Shown here: piece after piece, positions 1 to 5,787 of the stretch
How positions within the stretch are numbered: the stretch's first letter is position 1
Layout of the letters: the number at the start of each line of letters is the position of its first letter
Assembly (NCBI GenBank): GCA_003136795.1
Contig: PLDP01000087.1
Location: 2,646 to 9,676, forward strand
From: Actinomycetota bacterium
GTDB lineage: Bacteria; Actinomycetota; Thermoleophilia; Gaiellales; Gaiellaceae
Direction: 5' to 3'
Length of the DNA stretch: 7,031 nucleotides
Made by a program: the position numbers and the translations under genes
Notes under the pieces: generated by a model
What the model saw: the letters and a program-made list of their open reading frames with translations, nothing else
Told to the model about the DNA's origin: nothing
Database searches by the model: none

Positions 1-1394
1 ACGCCCATCTCGTTCAGGCGCGTCAGCGCGCCAGGCGCGTCGTTGGTGTGCAGCGTGGAGAGCACGAGGTGACCGGTCAGGGCGGCCTCGATCGCCATCT
101 GCGCCGTCTCTGAGTCGCGGATTTCGCCGACCATCACCACGTCCGGGTCGGAACGAAGGATCGAGCGGAGCGCACCGCCGAACGTCAAGCCCGCGCGCAC
201 ATTGATCTGCACCTGGTTCACGCCGGGAATCCGGAACTCGACCGGGTCTTCGACGGTGATGATGTTGATCTCCGGGCGGTTGACCTCGGTGAGGCCCGCG
301 TAGAGCGTGGTCGACTTACCGGAACCGGTCGGCCCCGTAACGAGCAGCGCGCCGGTCGGCCGCAGGAAGATGTCCATCAGCTTTGCCTGCATGTCGTCGG
401 AGAGCCCGAGCTCGAGGAGCGTCGGAACCTTCTTCGACTTGTCGACGAGGCGCATGACGATCTGCTCGCCCTCGACGGTCGGCAGCACGGCAACGCGGAT
501 GTCCATGACGCGGCCCGCCGCCTGCGCGTTCAGCGAGATGCGACCGTCCTGCGGCTTGCGGCGCTCGGCGATGTCGAGCTTCGCGAGCACCTTGAGACGC
601 GTCGTGACACCGTTCGCGAGACGCTTCGGGATGCGCTGCACCTCGTGCAGCACACCGTCGATCCGCAGCCGCACGACGAGCGAGTCGTCCTGCGGCTCCC
701 AGTGGATGTCCGAGGCGCCGTCTTCGGCCGCCTGGAAGATCACGGAGTTGACGAGGCGCACGAGCGGCGCGTCGGAGATGCCGTCGTCGACCTCGAGATC
801 GTCGCTGTCGTCCTCTTCGTCGAACGCGGCCTGCTCTTCCTCGAGCGCGGCGCGCGCGCCAAAGGCCTCCGAGGTGCGGACGAGGCGGCGGATCTCCGCT
901 TCGACGTCGTCGCGCGTCGCGACGGCGAGCTCGACGGTGAGCCGCGTCGCAATGCGCAGCTCGTCGATCGCATGGACGTTGGCGGGGTCGGCGACCGCGA
1001 CGCGCAGGACATCGCCCTCGATCGCATACGGGATCGCCGTGACGCGCTCGAGCACGTGGAGCGGCACGGCCTTCGCTGCTTCGGGGACGACGCCGGTGCT
1101 CGTGAGATCGACGAGCGGCAGCTGGTAGCGCGCTGCGAGCGTGCGCGCGATCCCCTCAGACGTGGCGACGCCCTCATCGATCAGCGCCTGCGCGAGCGAC
1201 CCCGAGGCGCCGGCGCGGCCACGCGCCAGGGCGAGCTTGTCCGCGGGGACGAGACCGGTCGCAGCGAGGAGATCGGCAAGGAGCTCCGCCGTTTCGTTGA
1301 CGCCGGGCGCGCCCGCAGGCTGAAGCCCGCCTTCGGCGGGTGGCGCCTGACTTCCGGGGCCGGTAACGGTTCGGAGGGTGAAATCGTCGGTCAT
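1..1394 (-). CDS. pilB: Type IV pilus extension ATPase PilB (GspE family), 3' end outside window
   Basis: This is a cytoplasmic hexameric ATPase that powers pilin polymerisation at the inner-membrane platform. I translated 464 residues from the ATG at 1394; the frame is still open at base 1. A GspE/MshEN-type N-terminal domain spans roughly residues 35-175 (RYQLPLVDL, then VAVADPANVHAIDEL). A very acidic linker follows (about 185-205), then the ATPase core from about 208: Walker A GPTGSGKST at 354-362, Asp box TVEDPVEF at 380-387, Walker B VVMVGEIRD at 419-427 with Glu424, and His box GHLVLSTLHT at 441-450. The usual tetracysteine zinc motif would lie beyond the window. PilB is preferred over GspE because pilT and pilD are neighbours. 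An in-frame ATG at 1412 (MPRTRD...) is an alternative start; the ATG at 1394 is chosen because GAGGG precedes it, though only 2 bases away. Confidence 0.93.
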   Translation of the reverse strand, partial: MTDDFTLRTVTGPGSQAPPAEGGLQPAGAPGVNETAELLADLLAATGLVPADKLALARGRAGASGSLAQALIDEGVATSEGIARTLAARYQLPLVDLTSTGVVPEAAKAVPLHVLERVTAIPYAIEGDVLRVAVADPANVHAIDELRIATRLTVELAVATRDDVEAEIRRLVRTSEAFGARAALEEEQAAFDEEDDSDDLEVDDGISDAPLVRLVNSVIFQAAEDGASDIHWEPQDDSLVVRLRIDGVLHEVQRIPKRLANGVTTRLKVLAKLDIAERRKPQDGRISLNAQAAGRVMDIRVAVLPTVEGEQIVMRLVDKSKKVPTLLELGLSDDMQAKLMDIFLRPTGALLVTGPTGSGKSTTLYAGLTEVNRPEINIITVEDPVEFRIPGVNQVQINVRAGLTFGGALRSILRSDPDVVMVGEIRDSETAQMAIEAALTGHLVLSTLHTNDAPGALTRLNEMG

Positions 1395-1419
1395 ATCCCT
1401 CGTTCGAGGCATCGGCAGA

Positions 1420-1454
1420 AAGTGCCGGGCACTTGAGGTTGTGCACCCCGGCAC
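1420..1454. repeat. REP-like paired palindrome
   Basis: Two related inverted repeats lie side by side. AAGTGCCGGGCACTT (1420-1434) is a perfect 7-bp stem around one base. After GAGGTT comes GTGCACCCCGGCAC (1441-1454), with a 4-bp GTGC/GCAC stem. Both are built from GTGCC/GGCAC-type arms, which resembles the REP-style elements scattered between genes in many GC-rich bacterial genomes, often mobilised by REP-associated tyrosine transposases. Only one copy is visible here, so its repeat status in the genome is inference. Confidence 0.45.
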
Positions 1455-1469
1455 GAGCTCCTGCTCGAA

Positions 1470-1485
1470 TCCCTCGGCCGAGGGA
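1470..1485. repeat. Perfect 16-bp palindrome downstream of pilD
   Basis: TCCCTCGGCCGAGGGA is self-complementary with no spacer and starts on the pilB side of the pilD stop codon (TAG at 1496-1494). Its arm recurs at 1395-1409, next to the pilB start, as ATCCCTCG-NN-CGAGG with only the two central bases changed. It may form the end of an mRNA or bind a dimeric protein. No poly-T follows on either strand. Confidence 0.5.
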
Positions 1486-1493
1486 CGGGCGGG

Positions 1494-2240
1494 CTAGAGC
1501 AGGTGCAGGTAGGCGTGCAGCAGCGGCCGGCCGGCAAAGAGGGCCAGGAGGCCGCCCAGCGCCAGGAACGGCGCGAAGGGAATCGCCATCTTCCGTGCGG
1601 CGACGCCGTGGCGGGCGAAGAGCACCGCCGAGGGAACAAGCGCGAAGAGGGTGCCGGCGAAGATCGCGATCGGCACGGTGCGCCCGACGGCGAACCCGAG
1701 CAGCAGCGCGAGCTTCACGTCGCCCATGCCCATGCCGCGCGGATACGCAAGCGCGGCGAGGAAGAGGAAGAGCGAGCCGCCGAGGCCCGCGGCGAGCCAC
1801 TCCACCGACGGATGGACGAGCGTCTGCCCCACGAGGACGACGGCGGCAGCCGGGAGCACGATCCGGTTCGGGACGATTCGCCGCTCGACGTCGATCGCCG
1901 ACAGGACGACGAGCACCGCGCAGAAGAACGAGGCGACCGCGGCTTCCCAGGTGAGGCCGAACTTCCAGAAGCACGCGCCGACCAGCACCGCCGTGGCGAG
2001 CTCGACGGCCGGGTAGCGCCAGGAGATCCCAGCACCGCAAGAGCGGCAGCGTCCACGAAGCAGAAGCCACGAGAGCACAGGAACATTGTCGTACCACTTG
2101 ATCGGCGTCCCGCAGCCCATGCACGCCGAGCCCGGGCTCGCGATCGAGCGCCGCAGCGGCACGCGCGCCGCGACGACGTTCAGGAACGAGCCCACGGCAA
2201 GTGCAGGGAAGAACGCGATTCCGGCAGCGGCGAGGCCCAT
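1494..2240 (-). CDS. pilD: Type IV prepilin peptidase / N-methyltransferase PilD
   Basis: This polytopic membrane aspartic protease (peptidase family A24) cleaves the short leader of type IV prepilins and usually methylates the new N-terminal residue. It has 248 residues, normal for the family. The N-terminal domain has the GSFLNVVAARVP motif (17-28) and two CxxC pairs, Cys40/Cys43 and Cys65/Cys68, which typically bind zinc in bifunctional members. The catalytic aspartates are Asp117 in SAIDVERRIVPN and Asp174 in the GMGMGDVKLA motif (GxGD type). Several hydrophobic stretches between and after these fit the usual multi-pass topology. The ATG at 2240 is preceded by GGAGAG with a 9-base spacer, and only 21 bases separate it from the preceding gene, so co-translation in one operon is likely. 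Placed directly before pilB, it fits a T4P assembly cluster. Confidence 0.95.
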   Translation of the reverse strand: MGLAAAGIAFFPALAVGSFLNVVAARVPLRRSIASPGSACMGCGTPIKWYDNVPVLSWLLLRGRCRSCGAGISWRYPAVELATAVLVGACFWKFGLTWEAAVASFFCAVLVVLSAIDVERRIVPNRIVLPAAAVVLVGQTLVHPSVEWLAAGLGGSLFLFLAALAYPRGMGMGDVKLALLLGFAVGRTVPIAIFAGTLFALVPSAVLFARHGVAARKMAIPFAPFLALGGLLALFAGRPLLHAYLHLL

Positions 2241-2249
2241 GGCTCTAGG

Positions 2250-2255
2250 CTCTCC
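2250..2255 (-). promoter_or_regulatory. Ribosome binding site of pilD
   Basis: GGAGAG on the minus strand lies 9 bases before the ATG at 2240, in the 21-base gap after the preceding gene. It supports this start over internal ones. Confidence 0.55.
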
Positions 2256-2261
2256 GGCCGT

Positions 2262-3128
2262 TCACGAGGACTTGGTTTTGACCTGGGCGAGCGCCTGCTG
2301 GGCGACGGCCTCGCTGCGCTCGCCGATCCCCCAGAGCTTCCAGACGCGCTGGTCGACCGTCACGAGCTCGTCCAGGGCGGCGGCGCCGTGCCACCAGCCC
2401 ATTTCGGCGCCCGTGACGATCCAGGAGTGCTGATACAGCCAGTGCCGCACGTTCGCGTCGGTCGGCTTCGGGTGGCCCTGCACCCACCGGAGCAAGAGCG
2501 CTGCGCGGCTCGTGAGCGGCATCTCGTCGAGGGGCTCGCGGCGCGCGCCGGCGACGACGAACGCGGGCGGGCGGTGCTGCGGCAGCTTCTTCCCGGGCAC
2601 AACGACCTTCTTCCCGGGCACAACGGCCGTCTTCTTGGTGGCCACGGTGGTCTTCGGCTTCGCGAGCGTCGTGGTGGCGGGAGCCTTGACCGCCGGCGGC
2701 ACGGACGCGGCCGCGAGATCGACGAGCTTCACAGCGGTTGCGGGGATCGTCGATGCCGCTTGCGGGAGGCCGGACTCCTTGCCGCTGCGAGCCAGGGTGA
2801 GGACGATCAGCGGTGCGCCTGTATCGAAGAGACGCGTGCCGGGCAGCGGTGACTGTGTCGCAACGAGGTTCGCGGGGTAGCCCTTGACCGAGCCGGAGAC
2901 GCGCCAGGCGAAGCCGGCATCACCGAGCGTGCCTTCTGCAAAGACGTAGGCCTGCTTGCGAACGTCGGGGACGACGAGCACCTGCGTCGAGGTCGAGGAT
3001 TCGGTCGTCGTGGTGGTCGTCGGGAGGTGAATTGAGCCCATCCGCTGCGCGGCGGCGTACGTCAACGCGGCCGTCGCGAGCAGCCAGACGACCGTCAACA
3101 CAAGCAGGCGTGGAACGAACGAGCCCAT
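2262..3128 (-). CDS. Membrane-anchored PASTA-domain protein of unknown function
   Basis: The gene is not recognised as a named family. The 288-residue protein has one N-terminal transmembrane segment (about 7-28), a Thr/Ser-rich stretch (37-48), one PASTA-like domain (about 51-114: VVPDVRKQAYVFAEGTLGDAGF, then ATQSPLPGTRLFDTGAPLIV), a Lys/Pro/Thr/Val linker (about 146-188) and a Trp-rich C-terminal region (about 198-288; Trp215, 230, 236, 245, 246, 263, 266). Topology is probably N-in, C-out. PASTA domains in other proteins, such as PknB-type kinases and PBP2x, bind or sense peptidoglycan. Its position just after a secreted peptidoglycan hydrolase and before pilD suggests it ties the pilus machine to the wall (inference). 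The ATG at 3128 is fixed from upstream by an in-frame TGA at 3137-3135, but no clear ribosome binding site precedes it. The linker contains a 7-codon tandem duplication. Confidence 0.85.
   Translation of the reverse strand: MGSFVPRLLVLTVVWLLATAALTYAAAQRMGSIHLPTTTTTTESSTSTQVLVVPDVRKQAYVFAEGTLGDAGFAWRVSGSVKGYPANLVATQSPLPGTRLFDTGAPLIVLTLARSGKESGLPQAASTIPATAVKLVDLAAASVPPAVKAPATTTLAKPKTTVATKKTAVVPGKKVVVPGKKLPQHRPPAFVVAGARREPLDEMPLTSRAALLLRWVQGHPKPTDANVRHWLYQHSWIVTGAEMGWWHGAAALDELVTVDQRVWKLWGIGERSEAVAQQALAQVKTKSS
2586..2627. repeat. 21-base tandem duplication in the PASTA protein linker
   Basis: Two adjacent 21-base units, 2586-2606 and 2607-2627, differ at one position. They encode the doubled VVPGKK motif at about residues 169-181, inside the low-complexity cationic linker. 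The unit is a whole number of codons, so copy changes lengthen or shorten the linker without breaking the frame. Confidence 0.8.
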
Positions 3129-3160
3129 CGAGATTCATGTCGGCAGCGAAAGCCGCCGGC

Positions 3161-4558
3161 TCAACCCCCAGTTGCAGAGAAGTAGACGATGCCGGAGGAA
3201 GCGCTGTCGAGCGCCCGCGGAGCGGTCGAAGCGCCGCCAACGACCGCGAAAACCGAGGAGGGAGCGGGATTCGACTGAACCGCGTCCGACCAGCTGAACG
3301 CGGTGCCCGCGAAGGACTGGAACCAAGCTTCGTCTTGCGGATAGCCGGTCGCCGGGTCGAGCTGAAGGTGGAGATGCGGCCCGGTCGCATCGCCCGTCTG
3401 GCCGACGAGGCCGACCGGCTGGCCAGCCGTCAGCTGGGCGCCCGCGACGACGGCGGGCTCGAGGAAGGACAAGTGACAGTAGGTCCAGACGAGCCCGTCG
3501 GTGGTAGCGATCGTGAAGCCGATGCCGCAGCTCGGGTCCGGTGTCGTCCACGATTTCGTGACGTAGCCGTCGGAGAGCGCATAGAGCTGCGTGCCCTCGG
3601 GCGCGGCAATGTCGGCAGCGGGGTAGTCGTGGTGGGTGTGACCGACGCTGACGACGCCCGCGCCGCCGGCAACCGGGAAGACGTAGCCGTCGGAGTAGCT
3701 CGGCGCGCCGAGCAGCGGTGCCGCACCGGAGGCGAACGACGTGCCCGCGGCGGCGGCGCGCGCCGAGGCGAGCGCGGCCTCGGCGTTCTGCAGATCAGCG
3801 CTCTGCGCGTCGGCGTCTGCCTGCGCCGCCTGCAGCTGGATGTCGAGCAGCACGCCGGCCTTCTGCGCTTCCAGCCGGTCCGAGAACGACGGGGTGTTCT
3901 GCGCGGTCGCGAGGAACTGGTCCTCCCCGGCCTGCAGCTTCGCCATGAGCGCGTTTGCGCCGAGCAGCCGCTGGCTCGCGTCGACGACGGCCTGCTTGGC
4001 GGCGTCGAGTTGCTGCTGCGCGCTCTGGAGCGCGTTCGAGAAGTCGGCGCCGCCGGAGTCGTAGCCCTGTGCGAGCTGCAGCACTTCGTCCACGTACCAC
4101 TGTGCGTGGTTGTACGAGAACACCGCGCTCGCGATGTCGGTGGCCGCGCCGCTCGCGGCGAGGTAGCGCGCGGCTGAATAGATCGCGTCCTGGGGGTCCC
4201 ACGGATCGGCGATGCCGTCGCCGTCGGCGTCGATGCCCCAGCGCGCCCACGTGTCGGGCATGAACTGCATCCACCCGATCGCGCCGGCCGAGCTCGGACC
4301 CATGTTCTGGCCGAAGTTGGACTCGATCTTGTTGATCGCGGCGAGTACCGACCAGGGAACGCCGTAGGCCTGCCCGGCGGCCTGCCAGATCGGCTGCAGC
4401 TGCTGGAACGAGAGTTGCTGCGGCACCAGCGGCGCCGACACGAGCTGGGGCAGCAGCACCGAGGTGAGATTCGGCGCGTCCGGGCTCGGCAGCGGCCCCG
4501 CAGAGGCGGCGGTTGCCGAGACGAGTGCCACGAGCACCACGGCCGCGAGCCGTCTCAT
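3161..4558 (-). CDS. Secreted lytic transglycosylase - M23 endopeptidase fusion
   Basis: This is a 465-residue exported peptidoglycan hydrolase with two catalytic modules. A signal peptide covers residues 1-20 (hydrophobic core, ASA before GPL). An SLT_2/MltB-like domain spans about 55-160, with likely catalytic Glu79 in INKIESNFG, then GAIGWMQFMPDTW (92-104) and an EF-hand-like loop at 110-121 (Asp110, 112, 114, 118, 121), as in Slt35. An Ala/Gln-rich helical region (about 171-272) probably forms a coiled coil. The M23/LytM domain (about 290-405) has His310, Asp316, His362 and the HLH motif His395/His397. Together it should cut both glycan strands and peptide crosslinks outside the membrane. 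Its ATG shares one base with the pilT stop (TGATG), with AGGGGA just upstream, implying translational coupling to pilT. In this setting it plausibly opens the wall for the pilus; a general cell-wall role is the alternative. Confidence 0.92.
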   Translation of the reverse strand: MRRLAAVVLVALVSATAASAGPLPSPDAPNLTSVLLPQLVSAPLVPQQLSFQQLQPIWQAAGQAYGVPWSVLAAINKIESNFGQNMGPSSAGAIGWMQFMPDTWARWGIDADGDGIADPWDPQDAIYSAARYLAASGAATDIASAVFSYNHAQWYVDEVLQLAQGYDSGGADFSNALQSAQQQLDAAKQAVVDASQRLLGANALMAKLQAGEDQFLATAQNTPSFSDRLEAQKAGVLLDIQLQAAQADADAQSADLQNAEAALASARAAAAGTSFASGAAPLLGAPSYSDGYVFPVAGGAGVVSVGHTHHDYPAADIAAPEGTQLYALSDGYVTKSWTTPDPSCGIGFTIATTDGLVWTYCHLSFLEPAVVAGAQLTAGQPVGLVGQTGDATGPHLHLQLDPATGYPQDEAWFQSFAGTAFSWSDAVQSNPAPSSVFAVVGGASTAPRALDSASSGIVYFSATGG

Positions 4559-5751
4559 CAGTCCCCTAGCGGCGCGAGGCGAAGGGTCAGCTCGGGCTCG
4601 GGCTCGGGCTCGGGCTCGAGCTCGAACTCATCGGGAGCGACGACCGCCGCGGCCGGGGCGTTGTGGTCGATCCCTGCCGCCTTGGCCTTCTCGGCGTACT
4701 CGAGCGCGACCATGAAGTCGTGCCGGTTCGTCGACGCGTTGGCGGCGACCTCGCGGTCGACGACGCCGGAGAGCACGTGGTCGATCAGCGCCTTCGAGAA
4801 CGTCTGCATCTTTGTGAATTCGCCGTCGGCGATCGCATCGGTGATCTCCTCCGGCTTGTCGTCGCGGATCAGGTCTGCGATGCGCGCGTTGTTGATCATC
4901 AGCTCGACGGCCGCAACACGACCGCCTCCGCGACGCGGCAAGAGGCGCTGCGAGATCACGCCGCGCAGAACGCCGGCCATGATCGAGCGAATCTGCTGCT
5001 GCTTGCCCGGCGGGAAGAACTCGATCATGCGGCCGATCGTTTCGGCGGCGTCGATCGTGTGCAGTGTCGAGAAGACGAGGTGGCCGGACTCGGCGGCCTG
5101 GAGCGCGGTTTGCGCCGTCTCGGCGTCGCGCAGCTCGCCGATCAGGATCGTGTCCGGATCCTGGCGCAGTGCGCGCCGCAGCGCCTGGCCGAAGCTCTCG
5201 GTGTCGAGACCGACCTCGCGCTGGTTGACGATCGAAAGCCGGTCGGCGTGCAGGATCTCGATCGGATCCTCGACCGTGACGATGTGCGAGCGCCGCGTGC
5301 GATTGATGTAGTCGATGATCGACGCAAGGGTCGTCGTCTTACCGGAGCCGGTGGCGCCGGTGACGAGGATCAGTCCGCGGTGTTCCTCTGCAAGCTGCTC
5401 GACGCCGTCCGGCAGGCCGAGTGCTTCGAACGATGGCACGTTCGTCGGGATCACGCGCATGGCGAACGAGGTCGCACCGCGCTGGCGGAACGCGTTGACG
5501 CGGAAGCGCGGGAGGCCTTCGGCCGTGTAGGCGATGTCGAGATCGCCGGTCTCTTGGAACTGGTCGTAGCGCTTCGGCGCCTCGGCGGTGATCGTGCGCA
5601 GAACCGAGTCGAGATCCTGCTCGTCGAGGGGGGGCAGCTCGAGCAGCGTGATCTCTCCGTCGTGGCGCACGGCCGGCGGACGGCCGAGCTTCATGTGGAG
5701 GTCCGACGCGCCGAGATCGACGGCGCGCTGAAGGATTGGATTGAGATCCAT
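4558..5751 (-). CDS. pilT: Type IV pilus retraction ATPase PilT
   Basis: This cytoplasmic hexameric ATPase depolymerises the pilus and drives twitching. The protein has 397 residues; the core (1 to about 350) is full length. An N-terminal PAS-like domain starts with GASDLHMKLGRPP (14-26). Walker A is GATGSGKTT (132-140), Asp box TVEDPIEI (159-166), Walker B TILIGELRD with Glu206 and His box HLVFSTLHT (224-232). ETIGRMIEFFPPGKQQQIR and NNARIADLIRDDK (287-299) match the PilT family, the latter at the AIRNLIRE retraction motif. An extra C-terminal tail (about 352-397) is Ala-rich then Glu-Pro repetitive. The ATG at 5751 has AAGGGA 5 bases upstream. It starts 36 bases after the preceding gene and its stop overlaps the next start. 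I see no second paralogue (PilU) in the window. Confidence 0.95.
   Translation of the reverse strand: MDLNPILQRAVDLGASDLHMKLGRPPAVRHDGEITLLELPPLDEQDLDSVLRTITAEAPKRYDQFQETGDLDIAYTAEGLPRFRVNAFRQRGATSFAMRVIPTNVPSFEALGLPDGVEQLAEEHRGLILVTGATGSGKTTTLASIIDYINRTRRSHIVTVEDPIEILHADRLSIVNQREVGLDTESFGQALRRALRQDPDTILIGELRDAETAQTALQAAESGHLVFSTLHTIDAAETIGRMIEFFPPGKQQQIRSIMAGVLRGVISQRLLPRRGGGRVAAVELMINNARIADLIRDDKPEEITDAIADGEFTKMQTFSKALIDHVLSGVVDREVAANASTNRHDFMVALEYAEKAKAAGIDHNAPAAAVVAPDEFELEPEPEPEPELTLRLAPLGD
4562..4567 (-). promoter_or_regulatory. Ribosome binding site of the SLT-M23 gene inside the pilT 3' end
   Basis: AGGGGA on the minus strand lies 3 bases before the ATG at 4558, within the last codons of pilT. 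With the 1-base stop/start overlap it points to coupled translation of the two genes. Confidence 0.5.
4591..4626. repeat. Hexanucleotide repeat coding the Glu-Pro tail of PilT
   Basis: Four perfect CTCGGG units (4591-4614, plus strand) are followed by two degenerate units, CTCGAG and CTCGAA. On the coding strand they give the alternating Glu-Pro tail at about residues 377-388. Unit length is two codons, so slippage would change tail length but not reading frame. Confidence 0.85.
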
Positions 5752-5756
5752 GCCGA

Positions 5757-5762
5757 TCCCTT
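5757..5762 (-). promoter_or_regulatory. Ribosome binding site of pilT
   Basis: AAGGGA on the minus strand is 5 bases before the ATG at 5751, in the 36-base gap after the oxidoreductase stop. This good spacing fixes the pilT start. Confidence 0.7.
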
Positions 5763-5787
5763 GTGTCGGCAGGGAAACCCGTCGGCT

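Larger units (their letters stand above)
1395..1493. other. Palindrome-rich gap between pilD and pilB
   Basis: This 99-base non-coding gap is the longest in the gene run. It holds four dyads: CCTCG-TT-CGAGG at 1398-1409, AAGTGCC-G-GGCACTT at 1420-1434, GTGC-N6-GCAC at 1441-1454 and a perfect 16-base palindrome at 1470-1485. There is no T-tract after any of them, so an ordinary intrinsic terminator is not supported. It could be a REP/BIME-like intergenic element, an RNA-processing or stability site that uncouples pilB from the upstream genes, or a regulator-binding region. If the ATG at 1412 is the true pilB start, the first dyad is coding. Confidence 0.6.

Noticed and set aside
307..1436. Two overlapping plus-strand open frames opposite pilB
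   Set aside because: The minus strand carries a continuous PilB reading with all Walker and His boxes; the plus-strand products are Ser/Arg-rich shadows.
1470..1485. Rho-independent terminator after pilD
   Set aside because: The palindrome has no loop and no following T-run on the minus strand, so termination there is not supported.
2592..2845. Further GTGCCGGGCA or CCCGGGCAC copies as extra REP elements
   Set aside because: These short matches lie inside the PASTA coding sequence without inverted-repeat partners and fit chance in GC-rich DNA.
1503..2852. A 449-codon open frame on the plus strand
   Set aside because: It lies opposite pilD and the PASTA gene, both with clear family motifs. 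Its translation is Arg/Gly/Ala-rich low complexity, typical of antisense frames in GC-rich DNA.
3141..3157. Terminator or attenuator hairpin between the SLT-M23 and PASTA genes
   Set aside because: The CGGC/GCCG stem is only about four base pairs and has no T-tract; the 32-base gap is better read as ordinary operon spacing.
3032..4177. A 381-codon plus-strand open frame
   Set aside because: It is antisense to the SLT-M23 gene, whose motifs and signal peptide are unmistakable; the plus-strand product has no recognisable domain.
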